Below, one piece after another: positions 18,760 through 26,907 of a stretch of DNA of 64,000 nt. A program made the translations under genes and the position numbers. The stretch is from Mediterraneibacter glycyrrhizinilyticus (GTDB lineage: Bacteria > Bacillota > Clostridia > Lachnospirales > Lachnospiraceae), in contig NZ_JADMSO010000001.1 in assembly GCF_015560805.1 (NCBI RefSeq), positions 1-64,000 of the forward strand. The letters are read 5' to 3'. The first letter of the stretch is position 1; the number at the start of each line of letters is the position of its first letter. Below the pieces are notes generated by a model. That model had not been told where the DNA came from and did not search any database. It saw only the letters and a list, made by a program, of their open reading frames with translations.

Positions 18760-18802
18760 CGTATAAAACCACTTTGTGTCTGCACATAAGTGGTTTTATA
18801 CG
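18760..18802. repeat. Perfect 15-bp inverted repeat upstream of the PRD regulator
   Basis: CGTATAAAACCACTT (18760-18774) and its exact complement (18788-18802) flank a 13-base loop. It lies between bceB and the PRD regulator, downstream of a TATAAT at 18733-18738, so it would be in the regulator's 5' leader. There is no T-run, so a simple terminator is unlikely; an operator or leader hairpin fits better. Confidence 0.75.
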
Positions 18803-18853
18803 TTTGTGGACATACTGACTGAAAAGAGTCGGATCGGCACAGGAGGTGAGCGC

Positions 18854-20752
18854 GTGTTAAGTTCCAGAGACCACAGGATCCTGCGGTTATTATCGAAAAG
18901 AGAATATACGACAGCGGCGAGTCTGGCGGAAGAACTGGAGATCGGTGTGAAAACTGTGCGGACACGGATCAAGGAGATGAACCCGGAGATTCGCAAAAGC
19001 GGTGTGGAGATCCTCTCAAAGCCCCGGTATGGATATTATATCGTAAGCAGTACGCCCGGAGGGCTCGAGAGACTTTTAGAAGAGAACGGCGGCGAGGAAA
19101 AGAAGATTCCCGAGACCGGAGCAGAGCGCGTCAATTATCTTCTGGCATATCTGCTCAATCAAAAAGAATATGTGAAAGCGGAAAATTTGTGCGAATTTTT
19201 GTATATTTCCAGAGGAACTTTGACGGCGGCGCTGCGGGAAGTGGAAAAAACCTATCAGCAGTATGGTCTTGCGTTGGAAAAGAAACCGGGATATGGAATG
19301 AAAGTGACCGGAACGGAATTTCAGATCCGGCAGTGCATGACCGAACTTTTTGTGAAGCATGACGGATTGGAGGGAATCGGAAGTACGCGGCGGGCGGATA
19401 AAATGCGTCTGCTCGGACAGCTCGTATACGAATGCGTAAGAAGTTATGATGTGACGCTGTCGGAAAGCGGATATCATGATTTTGTGGAACATCTGTATGT
19501 GGCGCTCCGCAGGATCTGGAGAGGATGTCTGGTGGAGGAGCAGGAAGTGGATTTTCTCGGAAGCAGAGAGATCGGATTTGCGGAAGAGTTGTCGAAACGG
19601 ATCGAAGAAGCGCTGGGAATCCGTATCCCAAGCTGTGAGCGGACGTATTTTGCTTTGCAGCTGGCCGGGAAAAGCGGAATCTCCGTCCCGGATTCCGGAA
19701 AGGAATGTGCGGAAAATGACAGAACGAACCGTGAGATGGAGCGGCTGATTGACCGGATGCTCGATATGGTGAATCAGGAATTCGGTGTGGATCTGCGTGG
19801 AAACCGGGAGCTTCGACGGGCGCTTTTGCGACATATGATCCCGTTTGCGATCCGGATGCGCTATCAGATCGGACAGCATAATCCCATGCTCTCAGAGATC
19901 AAAGAGCATTACATCTTTGCGTATACGATCGCGTCGCAGGCAGCGGGGATCTTGCGGGAATATTTTAAGGCGGAGATTTCCGATGATGAGATCGGAGAAC
20001 TGGCAGAGATTTTTGAACTGGCATTGGAACAGCGGGAAGCGGCGAAACGGAAGTTTTCGATTTTGATCGTGTGCGCGTCGGGGGCGAGCAGTTCCCAGCT
20101 GTTAAAATATAAATACAGCCGGGAGTTCCGGGAGAATATCGATCAGATTTATGTGTGCAACCGGTATGAACTGGCAGGGTTCGATTTTGCAAAAGTAGAT
20201 TATGTATTTACGACGGTCCCGCTGGAAATGCCTGTGCCTGTTCCGGTATTGGAAGTCAGTTCCTTTTTGAAAGAGGGGGATGTGGCTGCGGTTCGGGGAT
20301 TGTTTGAGCGTGAGAGCAGGGATTGTCTGGACGAATATTATCAAAGAGAGTTGTTTTTCCCGGGCATTGCCGGAGAAAGCCGGGAGGAAGTGTTGAACAA
20401 TCTGTGTGAATGTGTACGGGAGAAGCAGGGGCTTCCGGAAGATTTTTATGGATCGGTGATCCGGAGAGAGCAGATTTCACCGACAGATTACGGCGGTCTG
20501 GTGGCGATTCCCCATCCGGATCAGGTATACAGCGCGCGGACGTTCGCTGCGGTGGCAGTGCTTCAAAAACCGGTATGGTGGTCACGGAATGAAGTACAGG
20601 TTGTGATCCTGACCGTGGTCGGAAGCGAGGAAGATCCGAAACTGGAGAAATTCTATGAGGCGACGACAGATCTGATCCTGCGTCCGGGGGATATCAGGTA
20701 TCTCGTGGAACATCCGGACTATGATACGTTTTTGCGGATGCTGAGGAAATGA
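18854..20752 (+). CDS. PRD-containing PTS-controlled transcriptional regulator (EIIB/EIIA domains)
   Basis: A 632-residue multidomain regulator of the MtlR/LicR class: N-terminal HTH (residues 1-70; LLSKREYTTAASLAEELEIG), a second helical HTH-like region, PRDs in the middle with candidate phospho-His in LLRHMIPFAIRM and QIGQHNPML, an EIIB-like domain (FSILIVCASGASSS, about residues 400-490) and a C-terminal EIIA domain (VAIPHPDQV) with its His. Such proteins are switched by PTS phosphorylation. GTG start at 18854 with AGGAGGTGAG upstream; an ATG extension from 18776 lies in the hairpin. No sugar transporter lies next to it, only a lone IIB, HPr and EI. Confidence 0.88.
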   Translation: MLSSRDHRILRLLSKREYTTAASLAEELEIGVKTVRTRIKEMNPEIRKSGVEILSKPRYGYYIVSSTPGGLERLLEENGGEEKKIPETGAERVNYLLAYLLNQKEYVKAENLCEFLYISRGTLTAALREVEKTYQQYGLALEKKPGYGMKVTGTEFQIRQCMTELFVKHDGLEGIGSTRRADKMRLLGQLVYECVRSYDVTLSESGYHDFVEHLYVALRRIWRGCLVEEQEVDFLGSREIGFAEELSKRIEEALGIRIPSCERTYFALQLAGKSGISVPDSGKECAENDRTNREMERLIDRMLDMVNQEFGVDLRGNRELRRALLRHMIPFAIRMRYQIGQHNPMLSEIKEHYIFAYTIASQAAGILREYFKAEISDDEIGELAEIFELALEQREAAKRKFSILIVCASGASSSQLLKYKYSREFRENIDQIYVCNRYELAGFDFAKVDYVFTTVPLEMPVPVPVLEVSSFLKEGDVAAVRGLFERESRDCLDEYYQRELFFPGIAGESREEVLNNLCECVREKQGLPEDFYGSVIRREQISPTDYGGLVAIPHPDQVYSARTFAAVAVLQKPVWWSRNEVQVVILTVVGSEEDPKLEKFYEATTDLILRPGDIRYLVEHPDYDTFLRMLRK

Positions 20753-20861
20753 GGAGTTATAATTTTTGCCAGATTGAATGTGCCCTTTTTTGGGCTGGAG
20801 ATGCAGTGGGAAATATGTTACTATAAACCTAAGCTGCGAGGGCTTGGAAAGGGGCGGCAAG

Positions 20862-21161
20862 ATGAAACGGATTGTACTGATCTGTATGAGCGGACTGTCG
20901 ACGAATCTTCTTGTAAATAAGATGAAGCGGACGGCAAAGGAGCGCGGGATCGAAGCGGAGATCTGCGCGATGTCGGAACTTGCTTTTACACGTTATGAAA
21001 AACCGACGGACGTTTTGCTTCTCGGACCGCAGGTTTCGTTTCGGTTGGAAGAGATGAAGCAGAAGCTTTGTCCGGCAGGTGTACGGGTCGCGCTGATCGA
21101 ACCGGAGACCTTTGCAAGGATGGATGCGGAAGCTGTATTGCAGCAGGCGATGGAAGCATAA
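20862..21161 (+). CDS. PTS IIB component, lactose/cellobiose type (orphan)
   Basis: A 99-residue IIB domain with the phosphocysteine loop CMSGLSTN at residues 8-15, a normal size for lactose/cellobiose-family IIB. No IIA or IIC gene accompanies it. The ATG at 20862 follows GGGGCGG; upstream in-frame ATGs have no ribosome binding site. It lies between the PRD regulator and HPr/EI, so it may pass phosphate to the regulator, or serve a IIC encoded elsewhere. Confidence 0.85.
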   Translation: MKRIVLICMSGLSTNLLVNKMKRTAKERGIEAEICAMSELAFTRYEKPTDVLLLGPQVSFRLEEMKQKLCPAGVRVALIEPETFARMDAEAVLQQAMEA

Positions 21162-21198
21162 ACAGGATATTTTAAGATAATTAAAGGAGGAAAATCAA

Positions 21199-21465
21199 AT
21201 GAAACAGTTTAAGTATGTGATCACAGACGAGGTAGGACTTCACGCAAGACCGGCAGGACTTCTTGCAAAGAAAGCAAAAGAGATGAAAGGCGCAGACGTG
21301 ACAGTGACGGTATCCTGCAACGGAAAAAGCGCGGACGCTACAAAACTGATGGCGATCATGGGCATGGGCGTAAAGAAAGATATGGAAGTAGAAGTAACCG
21401 TAGAGGGCGGAGACGAGGAAGCTGCGGCAGCAGAGATGGAAGCATTCTTCAAAGAGAATTTATAA
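21199..21465 (+). CDS. ptsH: Phosphocarrier protein HPr
   Basis: An 88-residue HPr with the catalytic His15 in GLHARPAG. The position of the regulatory Ser46 of Bacillus HPr (KSIMG) reads TKLMA here, with Lys in its place (residue 49), so control by HPr kinase at that site should be absent. AAAGGAGG precedes the ATG. It lies 45 bases before ptsI. Confidence 0.95.
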   Translation: MKQFKYVITDEVGLHARPAGLLAKKAKEMKGADVTVTVSCNGKSADATKLMAIMGMGVKKDMEVEVTVEGGDEEAAAAEMEAFFKENL

Positions 21466-21510
21466 TTTCGTTTTTATAATTTCATTTAGCAGAGGAACAG
21501 GAGAGAGGCA

Positions 21511-23133
21511 ATGGAAGTCATTCAGGGAAAATCCATTTTCGGCGGAATTGCGATCGGACCGATTTACTTTTTTACAAAAGAACAGAAACAGGTAAAGCGT
21601 ACAAAGATCGAGGATGCCGCGGCGGAGATCAAACGTTACGAAGATGCGTGCGAGGCGGCAAAAGAACAGTTGGGAGAGCTTTATGAGAAAGCGCTCAAAG
21701 AAGTTGGCGAATCCGGCGCGCAGATTTTTGAAGTACATCAGATGATGCTGGAAGATGATGATTACAATGATTCGGTAAAAAGTATCATTGAGACACAGAT
21801 GGTAAATGCAGAATATGCCGTCGCAACAACGGGAGATAATTTTGCGGCGATGTTCGCGGCGATGGAAGATGAATATTTTCAGGCGAGAGCCGTTGACATG
21901 AAAGATATTTCCGAGCGGGTGATCGATGTCCTGATGGGAATCGGAGAGGCGAAGAGCTGGGACGAGCCGTCGATCATCGTGGCGGAAGATCTGGCGCCGA
22001 GCGAGACCGTTCAGTTTGATAAGAGTAAACTTCTTGGGTTTGTGACGAAGCTTGGCTCTTCCAATTCCCACACTGCGATCCTGGCAAGAACGATGAATAT
22101 TCCGGCACTGATCCAGATAGACATTCAGGAAGAATGGAATGGGAAAATGGCAGTGATCGACGGATTCAGCGGAGAATTTTATATTGATCCGGAACCGGAG
22201 ATTTTGGAAAAATATCAGGCAAAAAAAGAAGAGCAGGAGGCACACAGACGTCTTCTTGCAGAGCAAAAAGGAAAACCGACGGTCACAAAGGGCGGAAAGG
22301 CGATCAAATTGTTTGCCAATATCGGTTCTGTGTCCGATCTTCCGGCAGCGATGAGCAATGACGCCGGCGGAATCGGTCTGTTTCGGAGCGAATTTCTGTA
22401 TTTGGAAAGCGAGACTTATCCGACAGAAGATGAACAGTTTAAGGCTTATAAGATGGTAGCGGAGACAATGGCGGGAAAAAAAGTCATTATCCGTACGCTT
22501 GACATCGGTGCAGATAAACAGGTTGATTATTTTGACCTGGATAAGGAAGAGAATCCGGCGATGGGACTTCGGGCGATCCGTATCTGCCTGACAAGACCGG
22601 AGATCTTTAAGACGCAGCTTCGGGCGCTTTTGCGTGCAAGCGCATATGGAAATATTGCCGTGATGTATCCGATGATCATTTCTGTCGAGGAAGTGCGGCA
22701 GATCAAAGCGATCATGGAGGATGTGAAGAAAGAACTCGACGACGCCGGCATCGCATACGGCAATGTGGAGCAGGGTATCATGATCGAGACGCCGGCAGCA
22801 GCCATAATCAGCGATCTGCTCGCGAAAGAAGTTGATTTCTTCAGTATCGGAACCAATGACCTGACACAGTATACATTGGCGATCGACCGTCAGAACGCAA
22901 AGCTGGACGAGTTCTATGATCCGCATCATGAGGCGGTACTGCGTATGATCGAGATGGTTGTAGATAACGCGCATAAGGCAGGGATCTGGGCAGGAATCTG
23001 CGGAGAACTGGGTGCAGATATGGAACTGACCGAGCGCTTTCTGGCAATGGGCGTAGACGAACTGTCCGTTTCACCGACATTTATCTATCCGGTGAGACAG
23101 ATCATCCGTGAATACGATGGACCGACAAAATAA
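21511..23133 (+). CDS. ptsI: PTS enzyme I (phosphoenolpyruvate-protein phosphotransferase)
   Basis: A 540-residue enzyme I that takes phosphate from PEP and gives it to HPr. The active-site His is in GSSNSHTAILAR, the PEP-binding arginine stretch in GIGLFRSEFLYL, and the C-terminal (beta/alpha)8 domain carries SIGTNDLTQY and CGELGAD. Normal length (about 540-575). Followed by a clear terminator. Confidence 0.97.
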   Translation: MEVIQGKSIFGGIAIGPIYFFTKEQKQVKRTKIEDAAAEIKRYEDACEAAKEQLGELYEKALKEVGESGAQIFEVHQMMLEDDDYNDSVKSIIETQMVNAEYAVATTGDNFAAMFAAMEDEYFQARAVDMKDISERVIDVLMGIGEAKSWDEPSIIVAEDLAPSETVQFDKSKLLGFVTKLGSSNSHTAILARTMNIPALIQIDIQEEWNGKMAVIDGFSGEFYIDPEPEILEKYQAKKEEQEAHRRLLAEQKGKPTVTKGGKAIKLFANIGSVSDLPAAMSNDAGGIGLFRSEFLYLESETYPTEDEQFKAYKMVAETMAGKKVIIRTLDIGADKQVDYFDLDKEENPAMGLRAIRICLTRPEIFKTQLRALLRASAYGNIAVMYPMIISVEEVRQIKAIMEDVKKELDDAGIAYGNVEQGIMIETPAAAIISDLLAKEVDFFSIGTNDLTQYTLAIDRQNAKLDEFYDPHHEAVLRMIEMVVDNAHKAGIWAGICGELGADMELTERFLAMGVDELSVSPTFIYPVRQIIREYDGPTK

Positions 23134-23145
23134 AGAAACTTAAGG

Positions 23146-23191
23146 CAGATCGTAAGATTTTGAGAAGATCAAAGTCTTACGGTCTGTTTTT
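23146..23191 (+). terminator. Terminator after ptsI
   Basis: CAGATCGTAAGA (23146-23157) pairs with TCTTACGGTCTG (23175-23186, one G-T pair) and is followed by TTTTTG. Confidence 0.85.
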
Positions 23192-23208
23192 GTTGTGCGT
23201 CTGCATGT

Positions 23209-23259
23209 ATAGCGTCAGTGTACAAGGGGGACGTATTTTCCCTTGTACATTGACACTAT
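23209..23259. repeat. Palindromic interspersed repeat, copy 1
   Basis: A 51-base imperfect palindrome: ATAGCGTCAGTGTACAAGGG on the left, with its near-complement (ATAGTGTCAATGTACAAGGG read on the other strand) at 23240-23259. It lies after the ptsI terminator, with no T-run of its own. The arm shares its TCRGTGTACAAGG core with elements at 57402-57483 and 63659-63703. Confidence 0.8.
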
Positions 23260-23302
23260 GTTGGTGGAAAGAAGAACGGGAAGAAGAAAATGAATTTTAT
23301 TA

Positions 23303-23359
23303 TTGACATATGCTAATAACAGGAGTATTATAAAAATAAAGTTAGCATATGCCAATAAC
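23303..23359 (+). promoter_or_regulatory. Promoter and repeated CATATG(C/T) operator, DUF134-NifX gene
   Basis: TTGACA (23303-23308) and TATTAT (23326-23331) are 17 bases apart. CATATGCTAATAAC (23307-23320) overlaps the -35 and spacer, and CATATGCCAATAAC (23346-23359) follows 39 bases later; the second is preceded by TTAG, giving a near-palindromic TTAGCATATGC. These look like two binding sites for one regulator, perhaps the downstream DUF134 HTH itself. Confidence 0.65.
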
Positions 23360-23416
23360 GATGTAGCTTTTTGATGCATTATTTGGTGGTTTATTTTCAG
23401 ACAGGGAGGAGCAAGG

Positions 23417-24202
23417 ATGCCGAGAGCCGAGAAGAAAAGACGGGTATGCCGTATGCCGAAGAGTATTCATTTTTATGCGGCAGGAGCGGAAAAAGAGCAT
23501 GGAATTACGATGACCGTGGAAGAATATGAGACGATCCGTCTGATCGACCATCTGGCATTTACACAGGAAGCGTGTGCGGCGCGCATGCAGGTGAGCAGAG
23601 CGACGGTGCAGATGATCTACGCGGGAGCCAGAAAGAAGCTGGCGCGGTTTCTGATCGAGGGGATCCCCCTTCAGATCGACGGTGGAGATTACATTTTGTG
23701 TAGCACTCCCGGCAGTTGTGAAGACTGCAAAGAATATGGGAGAGAGCGTCAAAAAAGCATATGCGAGACAGAAAATAAGAAAAAGGAGAATCAGATCATG
23801 AAAATTGCGGTAACGTATGAAAACGGACAGATATTTCAGCATTTTGGACACACAAAACAGTTTAAAGTATACGAAGTGGAAGACGGAAAGATCGTAAAAT
23901 CCGAGATCGTTGACACAGAGGGACAGGGACATGGCGCGTTGGCAGGATTCTTGTTCAATGGCGGTGTAGACGTACTGATCTGCGGAGGAATCGGCGGCGG
24001 TGCCAGAAATGCACTTGCAGAAGCGAACATCCGGCTTTACCCGGGCGCACAGGGAGACGCAGATGCACAGGTAGAATCTTTTATCGCCGGAACATTGAAC
24101 TACGATCCGGATACCGTATGCAGCCATCATGAGCATCACGATCATGAGGGCGGAGACTGCGGTCATCATGGAGATGGATGCGGACATCACTGTGGAGAAT
24201 AG
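23417..24202 (+). CDS. DUF134 HTH protein fused to a NifX/NifB-type cofactor-binding domain
   Basis: A 261-residue fusion. Residues 1-95 form a DUF134 (UPF0251) helix-turn-helix domain (KKRRVCRMP, FTQEACAARMQVSRATVQ). Residues 128-235 form a dinitrogenase Fe-Mo-cofactor family domain (MKIAVTYENGQIFQHFGHTK, LICGGIGGGARNAL), seen in NifX, NifY and many anaerobe proteins of unknown role. The tail (234-261) is rich in His, Cys and Gly-Glu and probably binds metal. An internal ATG at 23798 (residue 128), with AAAGGAGAA 9 bases upstream, could give the second domain alone. No nitrogenase genes are near; a metal or Fe-S role is inference. Confidence 0.85.
   Translation: MPRAEKKRRVCRMPKSIHFYAAGAEKEHGITMTVEEYETIRLIDHLAFTQEACAARMQVSRATVQMIYAGARKKLARFLIEGIPLQIDGGDYILCSTPGSCEDCKEYGRERQKSICETENKKKENQIMKIAVTYENGQIFQHFGHTKQFKVYEVEDGKIVKSEIVDTEGQGHGALAGFLFNGGVDVLICGGIGGGARNALAEANIRLYPGAQGDADAQVESFIAGTLNYDPDTVCSHHEHHDHEGGDCGHHGDGCGHHCGE
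23798..24202 (+). CDS. Alternative internal product: NifX-type domain alone
   Basis: An in-frame ATG at 23798 starts exactly at the first residue of the NifX-type domain and has its own AAAGGAGAA ribosome binding site in the linker between the two domains. The product would have 134 residues including the His/Cys-rich tail. This is nested in, and in frame with, the fusion; whether it is really made cannot be known from sequence. Confidence 0.5.
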   Translation: MKIAVTYENGQIFQHFGHTKQFKVYEVEDGKIVKSEIVDTEGQGHGALAGFLFNGGVDVLICGGIGGGARNALAEANIRLYPGAQGDADAQVESFIAGTLNYDPDTVCSHHEHHDHEGGDCGHHGDGCGHHCGE

Positions 24203-24247
24203 GAAGAGAAAGAAATAATTTTTGCTGAGGAAAAATAATGGAAAGTA

Positions 24248-24283
24248 GGGTACAGCCGACGGGGTTCCGTAAGCTGTGCCCTT
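24248..24283. terminator. Hairpin between DUF134-NifX and yfhO genes (convergent)
   Basis: AGGGTACAGC pairs with GCTGTGCCCT around 24248-24283, with an inner GG/CC stem. It lies between two converging genes, followed by TTTCTCTC on the plus strand. Probably a shared terminator, weak in T-run. Confidence 0.55.
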
Positions 24284-24324
24284 TCTCTCATACTCCAACA
24301 GGCGTATCTTGTCTTGTGGCAATT

Positions 24325-26907
24325 TCAAGCGCGGGAAAATGTAACTCTCCTGCTTCGGCTGATCCCGATCCAGAGCAGGATGCCCAGAACCGACAGTATC
24401 TTCCCGATTTTCAATCCGGGGGCATGATACACGATCCGAACGTCGTGCGTTTCGTTCTCCGACGGTGTTGGTTCTGGAGCGATTGTTTCAGATGATACTT
24501 TTTCCGACGATACTCTGTCCAATGACACCCCGAGAAACGCGGTGTTTACTTTTTCATTTTCTATAAGCTGCCCGTCGACGTACACTTCAAAGCTTTTATC
24601 ATATGGAATGGAAGTGATCAAATATCCGCTGCTTTCTGTATTTATTGTACCGGCGATCACGTTTCCCGTTGTCTTTTCTTCATCCGGGAAAAATTCACCC
24701 TCACAAAGAATTTCTCTACCGATTTCATCTGTATTATTTCCGGGATGCCACATATAACTTTGCAGATCGGAAATCTTATAGGAGCCGCCGCCCCAGACGA
24801 TCCGGATGGAATCCTGCCCCTCCTGTAATGGAACTGCGTAGGTAAACAGCTCGTTTTCATTGTAATAAATATGCTCTTCGGAAGTTAATTTATTGCGGAT
24901 TCCCTCGACCCACACGGACACATCCCGGGATGGCTTCAGATTTTTTACGCGAAACTGCAGGAACAGGATATCCCCGTCTTGCGCTTGTGGAATGGAAATA
25001 TTTTTCCGGATGTTTTTCTTTGTTTGGATCTTGGGCTCCAGTGGCAAAGCAAGAGTCTGTATATGTGCCGCCTGTTCCTGTATCAGATCTTCTGCAGTGA
25101 CATCCGAATCGTTTTTGGTCACCGCGTAAGATAAAAATGCAGTCTGATTGTACGGGAACGGAAGCTTTTCATATTCTTTCTGTGAAATGGTCCGCCGAGT
25201 TGTGTAGACGATTGGAAGAGCCTCTTTGTTTTCGTAGATGCTCACTGCGTTTTTTTCCGCGTTGTAGGCTGTGACTTTTTCATATCCCGCAACCGGTTCA
25301 GCAGAGAGCACATATTTCACACCCATCAGATTTTGAAAAAAAGGATTTTTTGCCTGTGCCTGCATCAGGAGATTGCGGTAGGGCTGATCGACGCCGAATA
25401 TATTTTGACGGAAATTCTGATAATCTTTGTTGTAGGCGGAGGAATAGAGCGAGGAACTATATTGATCCGTTGACCAGATACGGTTTAAATTGGCAGCATT
25501 TTCCGTATCCGTTCCAAGCTGTTCCGTCCGGTAAAATCCGTTTTCACTGTCTAACACCTGTTCCGCTGTCTTTTTGATGTTTTTATCTGTTACCTGATGA
25601 TAAAAAGCCGCATCCAACATATGATCCGCTCGGATCTGATAGACAGTTCCGAACAAAATCAGAAAGCCGATCGGAATGATAACGATCAGTTTTTCTATGT
25701 GTTTCCAATAGAAAAAGAGGGCGCACAACAACATCACTATCGCATCCGCAATGAGAAAACAGCGAAGCGACTGCTTATTTTCGTTGAGCTGTCCAAACGA
25801 TACGATTCCAAGCGTTATTACATAAGGAACGACCCCTTGAAAAAACGGGATCTCCAGATGTCTTTGTTTTTCCAGATAGATTGCGGTCAGGTAACAAAGA
25901 AGCGGAATCATCGGGATCAGTACTTTTCCGCGGATATAGAGACCGCCGTTCAATATATATAGAAAGAACGGGATCGAGATCACAAGGATACAGACAATAT
26001 GGATGTATTTTTCCCGCCATGTACGGTAAGTAAGTCCGGTCAGAAGTACTGTGATCACAAGTGTGGTAAGCCCGATGCCGTACGGATGGTAGAGAACGCG
26101 CAGCAGGTCGGAGTCGGGAAGAAATAAAGACGCAAATGAGAGCGCCGTTTCTTCTGTCTGAGTCCCCTGTGACCGAGTTCCCTGTATCAGCGTCAGCGCC
26201 GTCGGTACGAGGAGAAATCCGCTCATCAGCACAGCGCTCAGAATCGGCAGACAGAACTTGATTCCGTCCGGTAAAAAACTGCGGCACGTCACTTTTTGAG
26301 AGGAATAAGCCTGTGATTGCGGTAGCGTTCTGTCTGCGGGAGACGCTTGCACCGTCAAATAACGGTAAATCCCATAAAGTATTAGGACGAGGATCCCGCC
26401 GATACTGAAATAAAAACTGGTCATGATCATAAGAAAAACACTGACCGTAAACAAACCGCTCTTTTTTCGGTAAAAATACCGGTCGACTCCGAGCAGTCCG
26501 AGAAGAAGAAACGGCATATAATTGACAAACATGGTCTGATTGTAGGAATGAAAGATCAAAGGTCCTGATAAAAGGAATAAAAGCGAAGTCAGGCAGGCAT
26601 TGCCTTTCGAGACGTCATTTTGGCGGAGCCATTTAAAAAAAAGCAGGACGTCCGCGAGCAGGCAGAGGAGACTGACCGCGATCATATAGTCGCTCATTTT
26701 CAAAAAGGGCAGGAAGTAGGACGGCAGGATCAGCGGACTGTAAAGTCCGTAATAGGAAAAGTTGTAAATATTCTGTCCGCCGCCGATATTTGCCGCAAAT
26801 TCAGGGAAGAGCTGCCCTGTGTCATAAAACTGCTGTCTGAAATATTCCGGCAGCACGCTATGCTGACTGATCCAGTCCACATTTGCTCCAAATACTTTCC
26901 CGAACAT
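24325..26907 (-). CDS. yfhO: YfhO-family membrane glycosyltransferase, N-terminus short
   Basis: An 860-residue protein with about 11-13 membrane helices in the first 450 residues, a large extracytoplasmic domain (about 450-820) and a C-terminal helix. YfhO proteins are GT-C enzymes that move sugar from a lipid carrier onto teichoic acid outside the cell. The start at 26907 has AAGGAG 7 bases upstream and gives MFGKVFGANVDWISQH, so the usual first membrane helix before this motif seems missing (a GTG at 26931 adds only 8 residues). It overlaps the end of the GT2 gene by 50 bases. With the GT2 and GtrA genes it forms a csbB-gtcA-yfhO-like set. Confidence 0.85.
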   Translation of the reverse strand: MFGKVFGANVDWISQHSVLPEYFRQQFYDTGQLFPEFAANIGGGQNIYNFSYYGLYSPLILPSYFLPFLKMSDYMIAVSLLCLLADVLLFFKWLRQNDVSKGNACLTSLLFLLSGPLIFHSYNQTMFVNYMPFLLLGLLGVDRYFYRKKSGLFTVSVFLMIMTSFYFSIGGILVLILYGIYRYLTVQASPADRTLPQSQAYSSQKVTCRSFLPDGIKFCLPILSAVLMSGFLLVPTALTLIQGTRSQGTQTEETALSFASLFLPDSDLLRVLYHPYGIGLTTLVITVLLTGLTYRTWREKYIHIVCILVISIPFFLYILNGGLYIRGKVLIPMIPLLCYLTAIYLEKQRHLEIPFFQGVVPYVITLGIVSFGQLNENKQSLRCFLIADAIVMLLCALFFYWKHIEKLIVIIPIGFLILFGTVYQIRADHMLDAAFYHQVTDKNIKKTAEQVLDSENGFYRTEQLGTDTENAANLNRIWSTDQYSSSLYSSAYNKDYQNFRQNIFGVDQPYRNLLMQAQAKNPFFQNLMGVKYVLSAEPVAGYEKVTAYNAEKNAVSIYENKEALPIVYTTRRTISQKEYEKLPFPYNQTAFLSYAVTKNDSDVTAEDLIQEQAAHIQTLALPLEPKIQTKKNIRKNISIPQAQDGDILFLQFRVKNLKPSRDVSVWVEGIRNKLTSEEHIYYNENELFTYAVPLQEGQDSIRIVWGGGSYKISDLQSYMWHPGNNTDEIGREILCEGEFFPDEEKTTGNVIAGTINTESSGYLITSIPYDKSFEVYVDGQLIENEKVNTAFLGVSLDRVSSEKVSSETIAPEPTPSENETHDVRIVYHAPGLKIGKILSVLGILLWIGISRSRRVTFSRA

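Noticed and set aside
21460-22974. Long minus-strand frame opposite ptsI
   Set aside because: Same reason: shadow of a well-conserved gene, no family likeness.
23417-24202. Part of a nitrogen-fixation cluster
   Set aside because: The NifX-type domain is widespread in anaerobes without nitrogenase, and no nif genes are nearby.
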